NCBI RefSeq assembly: GCF_020905345.1
Contig: NZ_JAJJMO010000001.1
Coordinates: forward strand, 4,154,001-4,218,000
DNA length: 64,000 nucleotides
Direction of reading: 5' to 3'
Source: Flavobacterium pisciphilum
Lineage (GTDB): Bacteria > Bacteroidota > Bacteroidia > Flavobacteriales > Flavobacteriaceae
The notes below the pieces were generated by a model that saw only the letters and a program-made list of their open reading frames with translations, was not told where the DNA came from and did no database searches. Shown in pieces: positions 51,008 to 61,011 of the stretch. Numbering within the stretch: position 1 is the stretch's first letter; the number at the start of each line of letters is the position of its first letter. The translations under genes and the position numbers were made by a program.

Positions 51008-51014
51008 TCTTTAC

Positions 51015-53174
51015 TTATTTTTTTAGCGAAAAATTATATTGTATTCCGAATACAAATGTCCTTGGTGCCGCCGCAGTATAGGTAGGTTGTGCATTTGTTG
51101 TATTGGCTCTTGATACATTGTAGGCATATAATTTATCGGTTAGATTGAGTACGTTTCCGTAGATTTCTATGCTTTTCCATTGGTAGCCAATTCTAGCATT
51201 AAATAAATTATAGCCATCGTATTTTACGGTATTGATTTGGTCTTGGTAATAACTACCTACTAGTTGCCATTCTATCGAAGTTCTTAGGTTTGGAAGCCAA
51301 TTTGGATAATAGCTTATTTCTGAATTTCCAGACCATTTCGGTGCTGCAGGCATTTCTTTTCCGTCTAAATTCTGAATTGGGTCACTTGGTTTATCCGAAA
51401 GTTTAAAATCGATATAAGTATGTTGTGCGTAAGTTCCGCCTGCACGAATACTAAATTGTTTTGAAGGTCTGTATGAAGCACCAAACTCGATTCCTTTATG
51501 GCGCGTTTCGCCAGCCGAACGATAATCAGTTGAGTTGTCAGGAAGTTTAACGTTTAATAATTCATTTTTGCCTTCCATATAATAGACGGCGTAGTCAAAG
51601 TTTAGCTTGTTTTCTAAGAGAGAAACCCATCCACCAACTTCATAATTATTGAAGGTTGCAGGTTCTAGATTGTAGTAGAAATCTGCAGGTACTCCTGTTT
51701 TTCCTCCAGTTCCAGGTTTAGTTCTGAAAACAGAAGTGATTCCTGGAGGTGCAAAACCTTGAGAATAATTGCCATAAAATCCAATGAAATCTAATGGATT
51801 GTAATTTGCTCCCGCCTTGAAAGTTGCTTTGTCATACACCTTGCTTCCTGTAGAAATGTCTAAAGCATTATTGTACTTTACTTTCATATTGTCATAACGA
51901 CCACCAAGAGTAATAATTAATTTTTCGATTGGATTAAAGCTTACTTGTGCATATCCTGCTGTGTTGAAAATATCGGCAGTATAGTCGGCTAATTTTGTGT
52001 CTGGACGTTCGGCAATAATCTCATAAGAATCTACGGTTTGTTTTCCTACTTCTCCCGGATTTAGATTGGCTTTCAAATCAATTACATAAGACCAATAGGT
52101 TACTGGAGAATAATCGTATAAAGCACCTGCAACAATTTTAGTATTTAGAAAATTGAATTTTTGAGTGTGCTGTCCAATTGCACCATAGCTTTTAAAGTTA
52201 TTCGAATTTATTTCGCCTTTAGCAGTTGTTGGATTTACAGTTGGATTCCATCTGATTCCATAAGATGGGTTTTGCCCCAATTTATTATTGCGTAAATAAC
52301 CCGTAATATAACTACTTGAATTGTCATTCCAATCGTGTTCTAGTGTTATCCGTGTTCGTAAAGCTTCTGATTTTCTATAAGTAAAGTCAGTAGTGCTTTT
52401 GTAAGTTCTGTTGTTAAAAGCATCTTCGTTCACACTTCCGCTCATATCCGAATAGTATTTTCCATACATGGTATTACTGATTAATCGGGTAGAAGGGGAG
52501 ATGTTATAATCAATTCGGGCATTTAGATTGTCTTTGTTGTAATCTGAATATGTCATCCAACCGTTTTCTTGTAAACTTGAAATTCCAGCAATATGAAAAC
52601 CAACTTTTCCAATTGTTGCCCCGCCTGCTGCTTGAAATCTTCGATATCCATAATTATCTGCCTGAACGCCAAATTTAAATTCTGGTTCAACTGGTGGTTT
52701 TAATGAAATTAAGTTAATCGTTCCACCAACAGCTTCTGGGCCGTATAATGATGAAACAGGCCCTTTTACAACCTCTATACTTTGAAGGTTGAATTGATTA
52801 ATTTCTAATAACGCATTATGATTGAAAACGCCCATTGGACGAATTGGTAAGCCGTCTTCTAGATATAAGTAATAAGCGTTTGTGGTCATTGGCTGGCGAA
52901 TTGACATCATATGTTGTTCGTTGCCCAGATTTACCATTAAAACACCTGGTGTTTTATTAATGATTTCGTAAACAGCTGTTGCCTTGGTTTCGTTAATAGT
53001 TTTTGCGGTTAGTTTACTTATCGCAACTGGAGTCTCCTTACGTAATGTAGCCGTACGATTTGCTGTTACGAAGATGTTTTCTAGTTCTTGTATTTTGGTA
53101 GTGTCTTGTTTCGTTTTATTTTGCGCAAAGACACATTGCCCTATTAATAATAGGGTAAAGCATATTTTTTTCAT
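51015..53174 (-). CDS. TonB-dependent outer-membrane receptor
   Basis: A 719-residue receptor with signal peptide MKKICFTLLLIGQCVFAQ. The plug domain (about 45-160) includes NIFVTANRT, the PGVLMVN segment and VEVVKGP-like IEVVKGPVSSLYGPEAVGGTINLIS. A 22-strand barrel follows, ending in TFVFGIQYNFSLKK with a near-terminal Phe. No carboxypeptidase-regulatory domain or sigma-regulator extension precedes the plug. TonB receptors import siderophores, cobalamin or metal complexes. The neighbouring PepSY and Cys-protein genes suggest metal uptake, copper or iron. Confidence 0.93.
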   Translation of the reverse strand: MKKICFTLLLIGQCVFAQNKTKQDTTKIQELENIFVTANRTATLRKETPVAISKLTAKTINETKATAVYEIINKTPGVLMVNLGNEQHMMSIRQPMTTNAYYLYLEDGLPIRPMGVFNHNALLEINQFNLQSIEVVKGPVSSLYGPEAVGGTINLISLKPPVEPEFKFGVQADNYGYRRFQAAGGATIGKVGFHIAGISSLQENGWMTYSDYNKDNLNARIDYNISPSTRLISNTMYGKYYSDMSGSVNEDAFNNRTYKSTTDFTYRKSEALRTRITLEHDWNDNSSSYITGYLRNNKLGQNPSYGIRWNPTVNPTTAKGEINSNNFKSYGAIGQHTQKFNFLNTKIVAGALYDYSPVTYWSYVIDLKANLNPGEVGKQTVDSYEIIAERPDTKLADYTADIFNTAGYAQVSFNPIEKLIITLGGRYDNMKVKYNNALDISTGSKVYDKATFKAGANYNPLDFIGFYGNYSQGFAPPGITSVFRTKPGTGGKTGVPADFYYNLEPATFNNYEVGGWVSLLENKLNFDYAVYYMEGKNELLNVKLPDNSTDYRSAGETRHKGIEFGASYRPSKQFSIRAGGTYAQHTYIDFKLSDKPSDPIQNLDGKEMPAAPKWSGNSEISYYPNWLPNLRTSIEWQLVGSYYQDQINTVKYDGYNLFNARIGYQWKSIEIYGNVLNLTDKLYAYNVSRANTTNAQPTYTAAAPRTFVFGIQYNFSLKK

Positions 53175-53270
53175 TTTAGTTTATATAAATTTTAAAAGTA
53201 ACGTGCGTTTTTCCCTGACCTTAAGGCAAGAAAAATTATTTCAATGGATATTGAAATCTGTGACTAGAAT

Positions 53271-53648
53271 TTATATAAAATAGGTTGGAGGGTGAAAAGT
53301 AGTATTAGAAACAGCAATAGGTTTCTTATCGAAAGAAGCGAAGATTTTTGCTTTTGATTCGATTGGTGCTACTAATTTTAGATTATTTGTAGTTGTATTT
53401 TGAATGTAAATAACCTCTGCTTTTTCTTTCAGATTGTTATGCATTCTTTTTTCGTTATCGGTGTATTTTTTTAAACTTTTTTGAAGATCACATCGGCCGT
53501 TACACGAATTAAAAACCATTTTTCGTTGTACACAGATGGTTTTAGAGATTTCTTTTTGGTTTAATTTAAATGAGGTATAAACAAAGAAACTTCCAAAAGA
53601 TGGAGCCAAAAGCATACATGAGAGGAATATGATTAAAAATTGCTTCAA
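53271..53648 (-). CDS. Small membrane-anchored protein with CNGRC motif
   Basis: A 125-residue protein from a TTG start, with an N-terminal hydrophobic segment (KQFLIIFLSCMLLAPSFGSFFVY) and an exported part carrying ICVQRKMVFNSCNGRCDLQK. The spacing of the three cysteines and the CxGxCxLxK pattern suggests metal binding; I recall similar proteins near copper-linked TonB receptors, but this is unchecked. The frame can be read from 53675, but that codon lies inside the -7 element TATTTTTG (53673-53680), so the TTG at 53648 is preferred. First gene of the receptor-PepSY locus. Confidence 0.7.
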   Translation of the reverse strand: MKQFLIIFLSCMLLAPSFGSFFVYTSFKLNQKEISKTICVQRKMVFNSCNGRCDLQKSLKKYTDNEKRMHNNLKEKAEVIYIQNTTTNNLKLVAPIESKAKIFASFDKKPIAVSNTTFHPPTYFI

Positions 53649-53672
53649 ACTAGATTTCGTTGTTTTCGATAG

Positions 53673-53680
53673 CAAAAATA
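53673..53680 (-). promoter_or_regulatory. TAnnTTTG -7 element of the metal-uptake locus
   Basis: Minus strand TATTTTTG, exact consensus, 24 bases before the preferred TTG start at 53648. Confidence 0.5.
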
Positions 53681-53725
53681 CGTTATATTCGTTTTAATAG
53701 GAACGTATTTTAGTTTTTTTGCAAT

Positions 53726-53762
53726 AAAAAATCCCCAACTACATAGTAATTGGGGATTTTTT
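53726..53762 (-). terminator. Terminator of secA
   Basis: AAAAAATCCCCAA pairs with TTGGGGATTTTTT around an eleven-base loop, about 70 bases after the secA stop. Confidence 0.85.
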
Positions 53763-53763
53763 T

Positions 53764-53822
53764 TAGTTTACAGTCTTCAGTCTCAGTTTTCGGTACAAGA
53801 CTCTAAACTGAGATTGAATTCT
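53764..53822. repeat. CAGTTTACAGTC-family repeat after secA
   Basis: AGTTTACAGTCTTCAGTCTC followed by AGTTTTCGG, with TCTCAGTTT (53781-53789) complementary to AAACTGAGA (53806-53814). Same words as 12541-12600. Confidence 0.7.
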
Positions 53823-53828
53823 TTTTTA

Positions 53829-56800
53829 TTATTTTACGATAACCCATTCGCCAGAAGCTAATAAGCTTTCTGCTTTTTTAAATTTCATCGTCTCAACAGC
53901 TCCAGTTGAAACTTGTTGAACTGTTACGTTGTCATTACGATTAATTTTTGGCATATCTCTTACGATAGTTTCAGTAACTTGACGTTGCTGAGTTTCTCCA
54001 GCTTCGCGATTAATTTCTTCGCTATTTTCGATTTCGTCTTTACTTAATTTGTAATTTTCTTTTTGACGAACTTCTCTTGCTTCCTGAATTTCTGGAGCGC
54101 TTTGAGCTGGTAAATCACCTTTGAATAAGAATGAAATAACTTCTCTATTTACGTTATCCAACATAGAGCGGAATAAGTTAAAAGCTTCTAATTTGTAGAT
54201 AAGCAATGGATCTTTTTGTTCGTGAACAGCTAATTGAACTGATTGTTTCAATTCGTCCATTTTACGTAAGTGTTTTTTCCAAGCTTCATCAACGATAGAT
54301 AAAGTGATGTTTTTCTCGAAATCAGCAATTAGTTGTGCGCCTTCAGTTTCGTATGCTTTTTTAAGATCAGTAACAACATTTAATGTTTTGATACCATCTG
54401 TAAAAGGAACTACAATACGCTCAAATTGATTGTTTTTCTCTTCGTAAACTCCTTTAATGATAGGGAAAGCTTCTCTTGCGCTACGTTCTGTTTTTTCAGT
54501 ATAGTAAGCTAAAGTTTCTTTGTATAGTTTTCCTGTAATCTCATTTTCTGGTAATTTGATAAAATCAGCTTCAGTTATTGGAGATGTTATAGAGAAATAA
54601 CGAATTAATTCAAATTCGAAATTTTTAAAATCATTTGTTACTTTGTTTTGACTTACGATAAGTTCACAAGTATCGTAAAGCATGTTTGCGATATCTAGTT
54701 TTAAACGTTCTCCAAATAAAGCGTGACGACGACGTTTGTAAACTACTTCACGTTGAGAATTCATAACGTCATCATATTCTAATAAACGTTTACGTACTCC
54801 GAAGTTGTTTTCTTCTACTTTCTTTTGAGCACGCTCAATAGATTTTGTCATCATTGAATGTTGAATTACTTCACCTTCTTGTAATCCCATTCTATCCATT
54901 ACTTTGGCAACTCTTTCTGAACCAAATAAACGCATTAGGTTATCTTCTAGAGAAACGTAGAATTGTGAGCTTCCTGGGTCACCTTGACGACCTGCACGAC
55001 CACGTAACTGTCTGTCGACACGACGAGAGTCGTGACGCTCTGTACCAACAATTGCTAAACCTCCGGCAGCTTTTACTTCTGGAGATAATTTAATATCGGT
55101 ACCACGACCAGCCATATTGGTTGCAATGGTTACTACTCCTGATTTTCCTGCTTCTTCAACAATTTGTGCCTCTTGCTTGTGCATTTTGGCATTCAATACA
55201 TTATGTGCAACCCCTCTCATCTTAAGCATACGGCTTAATAACTCAGAGATCTCTACAGATGTTGTTCCAATTAATACTGGTCTTCCAGCGTTAGATAATT
55301 CAGTTACATCTTCGATTACTGCATTGAATTTCTCACGTGTAGTTTTATAGATATAATCTTCTTTATCTATTCTAGACATAGGGCGATTCGTAGGAATCTC
55401 AACTACATCTAATTTATAAATTTGCCATAACTCACCAGCTTCTGTTACTGCAGTACCAGTCATACCACCTAATTTGCTGTACATTCTGAAGTAGTTCTGT
55501 AATGTAACAGTTGCAAAAGTTTGTGTTGCAGCTTCGATTTTTACATTTTCTTTAGCCTCAATCGCTTGGTGTAATCCGTCTGAGTAACGGCGACCATCCA
55601 TGATACGACCTGTTTGCTCATCGACAATCATAATTTTGTTGTCCATGATAACGTATTCTACATCTTTTTCAAAAAGAGCATACGCTTTTAATAGCTGAGT
55701 TAAAGTATGGATACGCTCGCTTTTTACACCAAAATCTTGAAATAATCTTTCTTTGGCTTCAGCTTCAGCGTCTTTGTCTAATTTCTGTTTTTCGATAGCA
55801 GCAATTTCTGTTCCGATATCTGGTAATACGAAAAAGTCTGCATCTGTATCTCCTGAAAGGAATTTGATTCCGTTGTCAGTTAATTCTACTTGATTATTTT
55901 TTTCTTCAATTACAAAGTATAAAGCCTCATCAATTTTATGCATTTCACGGTTGTTGTCTTGCATGTATTGATTTTCGGTTTTTTGAAGCAATTGTTTAAT
56001 TCCTTCTTCACTCAAAAATTTAATTAAAGCTTTGTTTTTAGGTAAACTTCTGTAAGCTCTTAATAATAAGAATCCACCATCTTTAGTGTTTCCTTCTTTT
56101 ATTAATTTTTTAGCTTCTGCTAAGAAACCATTTGCCAATTGACGTTGTAAACTTACTAAGTTTTCAATTTTTGGTTTCAATTCATTAAATTCATGACGGT
56201 CACCTTGAGGAACTGGACCAGAAATGATAAGTGGTGTTCTTGCATCATCAATTAATACAGAATCGACCTCATCGACGATTGCATAATTGTGTTTTCTTTG
56301 TACCAAGTCATTTGGCGAATGCGCCATATTATCTCTTAGATAGTCAAATCCGAACTCATTATTTGTTCCGTAAGTAATATCAGCATCATATGCTTTCTTT
56401 CTTCCTTCTGAACTTGGTTGGTGATTATCAATACAATCAACAGTTAAACCATGGAACTCAAATAAAGGAGCTTTCCATGTACTATCACGTTTTGCTAAGT
56501 AATCATTCACCGTTACTAAGTGTACTCCGTTTCCAGTTAAGGCATTTAGATAAAGAGGTAAAGTTGCTACCAAGGTTTTACCCTCACCAGTTTGCATCTC
56601 TGCAACTTTTCCTTCGTGTAATACCATACCACCAATTAATTGAACATCGTAATGAACCATGTCCCATGTAATTTCTTTACCAGCAGCATTCCATTTATTA
56701 GCCCAAAGTGCTTTTTCTCCTTCTATTGTAATATAGCTTTTTGTAGCTGAAAATTCGCGGTCTTTTGCAGTAGCAGTAACTTCAATTTGAGAGTTATCTT

Positions 56801-57170
56801 TAAAACGACGAGCTGTTTCTTTTACAACAGAAAACGCTTCTGGAAGGATTTCCAGTAATGTTTTTTCTGAAATTTCGTAAGCTTCTTTTTCTAAAGTATC
56901 TATAGCTTCGTAAATGTCTTCTCTTTTGTCAATGTCTTCAATGCTTTCTACTTCTGCCTTAAGAGAAGCAATTTTTGCATCTTTTTCGGCTCTTGCGTCC
57001 TTTATTTTTTGCTTAAAAAATGCTGTCCTAGCCCTTAGTTCGTCATGAGACAAAGCGGTTAGGCTAGTTTCGAAAGTTTTAATTTTGTTTAAATAAGGTT
57101 GTAAAGCTTTGACATCTTTTTGTGATTTATCACCTACAAAGACTTTAATAATACTGTTAATGAAACTCAT
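53829..57170 (-). CDS. secA: Preprotein translocase ATPase SecA (long Bacteroidota form)
   Basis: SecA drives protein export through SecYEG. At 1113 residues it is about 200 longer than the Escherichia coli protein, with extra segments after residue 90 and inside the first nucleotide-binding fold (about 340-470). Walker A is [17 protein letters not shown], motif [22 protein letters not shown], and the second fold has [46 protein letters not shown]. The C-terminus ([24 protein letters not shown]) lacks the CxCxSG zinc-binding tail that contacts SecB. It is transcribed alone. Confidence 0.97.
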   Translation of the reverse strand: MSFINSIIKVFVGDKSQKDVKALQPYLNKIKTFETSLTALSHDELRARTAFFKQKIKDARAEKDAKIASLKAEVESIEDIDKREDIYEAIDTLEKEAYEISEKTLLEILPEAFSVVKETARRFKDNSQIEVTATAKDREFSATKSYITIEGEKALWANKWNAAGKEITWDMVHYDVQLIGGMVLHEGKVAEMQTGEGKTLVATLPLYLNALTGNGVHLVTVNDYLAKRDSTWKAPLFEFHGLTVDCIDNHQPSSEGRKKAYDADITYGTNNEFGFDYLRDNMAHSPNDLVQRKHNYAIVDEVDSVLIDDARTPLIISGPVPQGDRHEFNELKPKIENLVSLQRQLANGFLAEAKKLIKEGNTKDGGFLLLRAYRSLPKNKALIKFLSEEGIKQLLQKTENQYMQDNNREMHKIDEALYFVIEEKNNQVELTDNGIKFLSGDTDADFFVLPDIGTEIAAIEKQKLDKDAEAEAKERLFQDFGVKSERIHTLTQLLKAYALFEKDVEYVIMDNKIMIVDEQTGRIMDGRRYSDGLHQAIEAKENVKIEAATQTFATVTLQNYFRMYSKLGGMTGTAVTEAGELWQIYKLDVVEIPTNRPMSRIDKEDYIYKTTREKFNAVIEDVTELSNAGRPVLIGTTSVEISELLSRMLKMRGVAHNVLNAKMHKQEAQIVEEAGKSGVVTIATNMAGRGTDIKLSPEVKAAGGLAIVGTERHDSRRVDRQLRGRAGRQGDPGSSQFYVSLEDNLMRLFGSERVAKVMDRMGLQEGEVIQHSMMTKSIERAQKKVEENNFGVRKRLLEYDDVMNSQREVVYKRRRHALFGERLKLDIANMLYDTCELIVSQNKVTNDFKNFEFELIRYFSITSPITEADFIKLPENEITGKLYKETLAYYTEKTERSAREAFPIIKGVYEEKNNQFERIVVPFTDGIKTLNVVTDLKKAYETEGAQLIADFEKNITLSIVDEAWKKHLRKMDELKQSVQLAVHEQKDPLLIYKLEAFNLFRSMLDNVNREVISFLFKGDLPAQSAPEIQEAREVRQKENYKLSKDEIENSEEINREAGETQQRQVTETIVRDMPKINRNDNVTVQQVSTGAVETMKFKKAESLLASGEWVIVK

Positions 57171-57220
57171 GATCTGTTGGTATTTCTATAATTTATCTAA
57201 ATGTGTAAATTTAAACAAAA

Positions 57221-57246
57221 AAAAAGCCTCTTTTTTGAGACTTTTT
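57221..57246 (-). terminator. Terminator of the DUF2795 gene
   Basis: AAAAAGCCTC pairs with GAGACTTTTT (one C-A mismatch) around six Ts, just beyond the stop codon of the small gene and ahead of secA. Confidence 0.65.
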
Positions 57247-57261
57247 CTTTGGGGTTACTTT

Positions 57262-57483
57262 TTAATATTCATCCTCATTCCAAAGATAATCTTCGTCTGT
57301 TGGATAATCCGGCCATATTTCTTCCATTGATTCATATATCTCACCCTCGTCTTCAATTGACTGTAGGTTTTCTACTACTTCTAATGGAGCACCTGCTCTA
57401 ATAGCGTAGTCTATAAGTTCGTCTTTGTTAGCAGGCCACGGTGCATCACTTAAATATGATGCTAATTCTAATGTCCAATACAT
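57262..57483 (-). CDS. DUF2795 domain protein
   Basis: A 73-residue acidic cytosolic protein. MYWTLELASYLSDAPWPANKDELIDYAIRAGAPLEVVENL is the DUF2795 domain, a helical fold of unknown function found in many bacteria. The C-terminal third is highly acidic with tryptophans (EEIWPDYPTDEDYLWNEDEY). A TATTTTTG promoter element lies at 57505-57512, 21 bases before the ATG. Confidence 0.9.
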   Translation of the reverse strand: MYWTLELASYLSDAPWPANKDELIDYAIRAGAPLEVVENLQSIEDEGEIYESMEEIWPDYPTDEDYLWNEDEY

Positions 57484-57504
57484 GTTTTGTCAATTTAGTT
57501 TGTG

Positions 57505-57512
57505 CAAAAATA
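57505..57512 (-). promoter_or_regulatory. TAnnTTTG -7 element of the DUF2795 gene
   Basis: Minus strand TATTTTTG, exact consensus, upstream of ATG 57483. Confidence 0.5.
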
Positions 57513-57632
57513 ATTTTTTTACTGAGAAAGACAAGTAAAAAACGATTTATTTTAGTAAAATTTAAGAACGTTCCTTTTAGTATTCAATTTTCTGTTACAG
57601 TTTACATTGCAAATACTAAAAACTGTAGCAGA

Positions 57633-58202
57633 TTACTTTCTCGGAATCCATTTAACTTCCTCCGCTTTTAAGTCAGAAGACAACTTTCGTGCCAAGACAA
57701 AAAGGTAGTCAGAAAGTCGGTTTAAGTACTGTATTGCTATTTCTGGAACGGTCTCATTATGACTTAGATGCACTGCCAAGCGTTCGGCACGACGGCAAAC
57801 ACAGCGGGCAATGTGACAATATGACACAGTTTGATGACCTCCTGGTAATACAAAGTGGGTCATTTGCGGTAGCGTTTCTTCCATGGCATCAATTTCATTT
57901 TCAAGTAATTCGATGTCAGTTGGTACAATGCCTAGATTTTTAAGACGTAATTCTCCGTTTTTTAAGACTTCTTTCTCTACAGGAGTAGCTAGAATAGCTC
58001 CTACAGTAAATAATCGGTCTTGAATTTCGATCAAAATGTTCTTGTAGTGTAGATTCATTTCTTGATCTCGTATGAGTCCGATGTACGAATTTAGTTCGTC
58101 AACTGTTCCATAACTATCAATACGGATATGGTCTTTGGGAACGCGAGTACCGCCAAAAAGCGCAGTAGTTCCTTTGTCTCCTGTTTTGGTATATACTTTC
58201 AT
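57633..58202 (-). CDS. Cob(I)alamin adenosyltransferase, PduO type
   Basis: A 189-residue PduO-type ATP:cob(I)alamin adenosyltransferase, which makes adenosylcobalamin. The ATP-binding N-terminus KVYTKTGDKGTTALFGGTRVPKD and the SYGTVDELNSYIGL segment are diagnostic, as are CRRAERLAV near 135 and YLNRLSDYLFVLARK near the end. It supplies the cofactor of methylmalonyl-CoA mutase, the client of MeaB encoded at 36061-37155. The two genes are 20 kb apart and the mutase itself is outside the window. Confidence 0.94.
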   Translation of the reverse strand: MKVYTKTGDKGTTALFGGTRVPKDHIRIDSYGTVDELNSYIGLIRDQEMNLHYKNILIEIQDRLFTVGAILATPVEKEVLKNGELRLKNLGIVPTDIELLENEIDAMEETLPQMTHFVLPGGHQTVSYCHIARCVCRRAERLAVHLSHNETVPEIAIQYLNRLSDYLFVLARKLSSDLKAEEVKWIPRK

Positions 58203-58204
58203 TT

Positions 58205-58260
58205 TTTTAAGATGCTAAGGTTTTGAGATATTAAGAATCTAAGTTTCTAGAATAAAGTGC
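58205..58260. repeat. CTAAG-family intergenic repeat
   Basis: AAGATGCTAAGG, TTTTGAGATATTAAGAATCTAAG and TTTCTAGAAT lie directly upstream of the adenosyltransferase start. Words match the CTTAG family. Confidence 0.55.
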
Positions 58261-58320
58261 AGACGTTTTTACGACTTGTAACCTTAAATTAGAAACCTGA
58301 AACTTTTTAAAATAGTTAAT

Positions 58321-59019
58321 CTAAAATTCTTTTGTAGTTTTTGTGTCGCTTTCAATAAGTCCATCACGCAAACGAATAACACGATGCGCATAGGCAGCAA
58401 TATCCTCTTCGTGTGTTACTAGAATTACAGTATTTCCATTGGCATGAATGTCACCAAATAACTTCATGATTTCGACAGAGGTCTTACTATCTAAATTTCC
58501 AGTTGGTTCATCGGCAAGAATTATCGATGGTTTGTTTACTAATGCTCTTGCAATTGCAACACGTTGGCGTTGTCCTCCTGAAAGTTGATTGGGCTGGTGA
58601 TCCATTCTATCCTCAAGATTCACTTGCTTTAGTACTTCGGTAGCACGAACAATTCGCTCTGATTTAGAATGTCCCGCATAAATCATCGGTAAGGCTACGT
58701 TATCTAAGGCTGTGGTTCTAGGTAAAAGATTAAATGTTTGGAAAACAAAGCCTATTTCTTTATTTCTAATTCCTGCTAATTCATCGTCTTTCATCTGGCT
58801 TACATCTTTTCCATTTAAGATGTACGTTCCGGAAGTAGGGGTGTCTAAACATCCTAATAAATTCATTAATGTTGATTTTCCTGAACCTGATGGTCCCATT
58901 AAAGCAACATACTCTCCTTTATTTATTTCTAAATCAATTCCTTTTAAGACATAAACAATTTCGTTTCCAAGCACAAAATTTCGTTTAATATTAGTTATTT
59001 TAATTAATGGATTTGCCAT
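58321..59019 (-). CDS. ABC transporter ATP-binding protein (MacB/LolD-type)
   Basis: A 232-residue ATPase of the MacB/LolD group. Walker A is [12 protein letters not shown], the Q-loop [19 protein letters not shown], the signature [15 protein letters not shown], Walker [14 protein letters not shown] and the H-loop VTHEED. It needs an FtsX-type permease; none is adjacent. The only MacB-type permease in the window is 55 kb upstream at 2489-3733. A functional pair is possible but only inferred. Confidence 0.94.
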   Translation of the reverse strand: MANPLIKITNIKRNFVLGNEIVYVLKGIDLEINKGEYVALMGPSGSGKSTLMNLLGCLDTPTSGTYILNGKDVSQMKDDELAGIRNKEIGFVFQTFNLLPRTTALDNVALPMIYAGHSKSERIVRATEVLKQVNLEDRMDHQPNQLSGGQRQRVAIARALVNKPSIILADEPTGNLDSKTSVEIMKLFGDIHANGNTVILVTHEEDIAAYAHRVIRLRDGLIESDTKTTKEF

Positions 59020-59297
59020 TGGAGTTTATGATTGTTGATTTACAATTTTTAGATTTTAAAAGTACAAAACACTTTTGAATTAATCATAAGTAGTTAAAAA
59101 TACATTTTTGTTACAATAATATATAGTATGCTGAGCAATAGGATTGTTTTTTGGAAGTCTACAGGAATATATTAATGTGTTTTATATAATTATATTTTAA
59201 ATTTACATAATTGTCATATTTTTTAATTTTAAATGATTTTAATTTGTAAAAAAGCTTAATATTTTGCTAAATATTTATTTTTATTTAAAAATAGCCT
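59020..59297. other. Divergent gap between ABC ATPase and DUF6565-type gene
   Basis: AT-rich divergent region of about 310 bases up to the next ATG. Apart from the promoter at 59298-59305 and a near-consensus TACTTTTA on the minus strand near 59061-59068, nothing is recognised. Confidence 0.5.
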
Positions 59298-59305
59298 TAT
59301 ATTTG
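59298..59305 (+). promoter_or_regulatory. TAnnTTTG -7 element of the lipoprotein gene
   Basis: TATATTTG, exact consensus, 26 bases before ATG 59332. Confidence 0.5.
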
Positions 59306-59331
59306 AATTATAACATTAACAAATCGGAATT

Positions 59332-59982
59332 ATGAAAAATACACAATTATTATTCGGACTAGCATTTGTTGCCATGGGATTTATCTCATGTAAAGATGAA
59401 AAAGCAGCAAAAGCTGAAAAAACTATTGATTCTTATGTAGTATATGTAGACTCAGTAAAAAATGTAACTGCAGAAAATGCGAAAACCAATTGGGAAGCAA
59501 TTGAAAATGGATATGCAACACGAATGGGAAAAGCTGAAATGGCTTTGACTGATATTAAAGAGAATGCTAAAGTGAAAGAAAGATTTGAAGCAAGCAAAGC
59601 TAAATATGAAGTTTTTAAAGCTGAAATGACCGCTCTTAATACACCAAGTAAAATACAAAAAATGCGTGATGCTTTATTTGGAGAAGGAAAAATAGGGGAG
59701 GATATGAATTTTGATTGGGTAAACGCCAAAAATATTCATAGTGTTTATCAACAATTTGTGCGTACAGTTGAAAATAATAAAGAGAGCTATTCTCGTGAAG
59801 ATTGGGATAAGATTAAAATGATGTACGAGGCACTCGATAGTCGTAAGAATACAGTAGAAAAAGAGGGGCTTACGCCTGAAGATAATAGAAAAATTGCTGG
59901 GTTGAAAATGAAATTTGCACCAATGTATACATTGAATAGAATGGGAGCAAAATCAGAAGAAACTGCAGAAGCTAAAAAGTAA
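59332..59982 (+). CDS. Lipoprotein, DUF6565-like
   Basis: A 216-residue lipoprotein (MKNTQLLFGLAFVAMGFISCKDEK, lipobox ISC). The mature part is helical and charged, with TIDSYVVYVDSVKNVTAENAKTNWEAIENGYATRMGKAEMAL and a later KMMYEALDSRKNTVEKEGLTPEDNRKIAGLKMKF, which I associate with DUF6565, a Bacteroidota family without known function. It is transcribed alone and ends at a good terminator. Confidence 0.85.
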   Translation: MKNTQLLFGLAFVAMGFISCKDEKAAKAEKTIDSYVVYVDSVKNVTAENAKTNWEAIENGYATRMGKAEMALTDIKENAKVKERFEASKAKYEVFKAEMTALNTPSKIQKMRDALFGEGKIGEDMNFDWVNAKNIHSVYQQFVRTVENNKESYSREDWDKIKMMYEALDSRKNTVEKEGLTPEDNRKIAGLKMKFAPMYTLNRMGAKSEETAEAKK

Positions 59983-60030
59983 GTTAATTGAGTATTTATA
60001 TTAGGATTAGGTTAAATTTGAATTTTGAGC

Positions 60031-60062
60031 AAAAATGACAGTCAGTAATGGCTGTCATTTTT
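60031..60062. terminator. Bidirectional terminator between lipoprotein and methyltransferase genes
   Basis: AAAAATGACAG pairs with CTGTCATTTTT around a ten-base loop, between convergent genes. Confidence 0.88.
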
Positions 60063-60854
60063 TTATGTCCTAATTGTAAAATGCTCTTTTTCTTGTTCGC
60101 GACGAAAGAATACGAATCCCCATTGAAAGGTGTCAATAGTGACTTTTACTTCTGGATGATTTTGTATTATCTCCCAAGCTTCTTCCATTTCAGATGACCA
60201 ATGAATATCATCAAAAATCCAAACGGTATCGTTAGTAATTGTTGGAAGTAAAAGTTCAAAATAATCTAAAGTTGCTTTTTTAGAATGATTTCCATCAAAG
60301 TAGATGAAATCAAACTTTTGAGTGGCAGTTTTTAGCTCTCTCTGAAGCTCTTTGAAATAACTTCCAAATTCTGTTACAACCGATTCTACATTATCACAAT
60401 TAAATTGTTGCAATCCTTTTTTAGCAACTGCGGCTGTTTCAGGACAACCTTCGAGTGTTGTGACTTTTGCTTTAGGATTTCCTAAGGCTAGGGCAGAAGT
60501 CGCCAGTCCTAATGATGTTCCGATTTCTAAGATACTATCTGGTTTGAAGTAAGCTGTAATCCGGAATAATAAGCGGGCTCTTTTTGGAGAAATCCCAGCT
60601 GTTTTAGCAATTTTAGCGATTTGTCTCGTGTTGCTTTTAAAGACCCTTGATCCTGCACCAAAATCAGTTACTTCGATTGTGTTCTTGTTTTGCAAAAATG
60701 ACTTTCGATAAGCGCTTAAAATAGCGTATTCAGGCTTTGTTTTTCTGTCATAAAAACATTTCGTTAGTAAATTAAACACAAAGGGCGAATGCACAGCGTG
60801 TTCGTTTTTGGAGTTCCAAAGGAATTTTAGATATGATTTTATTTGAAATAACAT
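60063..60854 (-). CDS. Class I SAM-dependent methyltransferase (O-methyltransferase-like)
   Basis: A 263-residue methyltransferase. The SAM-binding motif is ILEIGTSLGLATSALALGNPKAKVTTLEGC (about residues 119-148), with FDFIYFDGNHSKKATLDYFELLLP near 200, as in catechol-type O-methyltransferases. The N-terminal 90 residues (NEHAVHSPFVFNLLTKCFYDRK) are a Bacteroidota-specific extension. The substrate is unknown. The frame is open to 60911, but a TACTTTG promoter-like element falls inside that part, so ATG 60854 (MLFQIKSYLKFLW) is chosen. Confidence 0.88.
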   Translation of the reverse strand: MLFQIKSYLKFLWNSKNEHAVHSPFVFNLLTKCFYDRKTKPEYAILSAYRKSFLQNKNTIEVTDFGAGSRVFKSNTRQIAKIAKTAGISPKRARLLFRITAYFKPDSILEIGTSLGLATSALALGNPKAKVTTLEGCPETAAVAKKGLQQFNCDNVESVVTEFGSYFKELQRELKTATQKFDFIYFDGNHSKKATLDYFELLLPTITNDTVWIFDDIHWSSEMEEAWEIIQNHPEVKVTIDTFQWGFVFFRREQEKEHFTIRT

Positions 60855-60894
60855 AGTGACTTTTGCAAAGTAGGCGCGAAGATACAAAAAAGTC

Positions 60895-60972
60895 GAAAGG
60901 CATAAAGTCAAAAGTATTAAAGTAAAAGAGTAAGTATTTATGATTTTTGACTATGAATCTTTAAGACTCTAA
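60895..60972. repeat. AAAGTCAAAAGT-type intergenic words
   Basis: The divergent gap has AAAGTCAAAAGTATTAAAGT and the roughly complementary ATTTTTGACTATGAATCTTTAAGACTCT. A loose palindrome of word-like repeats, next to the promoter at 60979. Confidence 0.45.
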
Positions 60973-60978
60973 AAAGAC

Positions 60979-60986
60979 TATATTTG
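60979..60986 (+). promoter_or_regulatory. TAnnTTTG -7 element of the 517-residue dehydrogenase gene
   Basis: TATATTTG, exact consensus, 25 bases before ATG 61012. Confidence 0.5.
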
Positions 60987-61011
60987 CGGGCTTTAAATAA
61001 TACGTGTTTTT

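Noticed and set aside
53829..57170. secA C-terminal truncation
   Set aside because: The missing CxCxSG tail is common in long SecA proteins of this phylum; the end is well formed and no remnant follows.
57441..57671. Plus-strand frame antisense to DUF2795 and the adenosyltransferase
   Set aside because: Antisense shadow across two real genes and their promoter.
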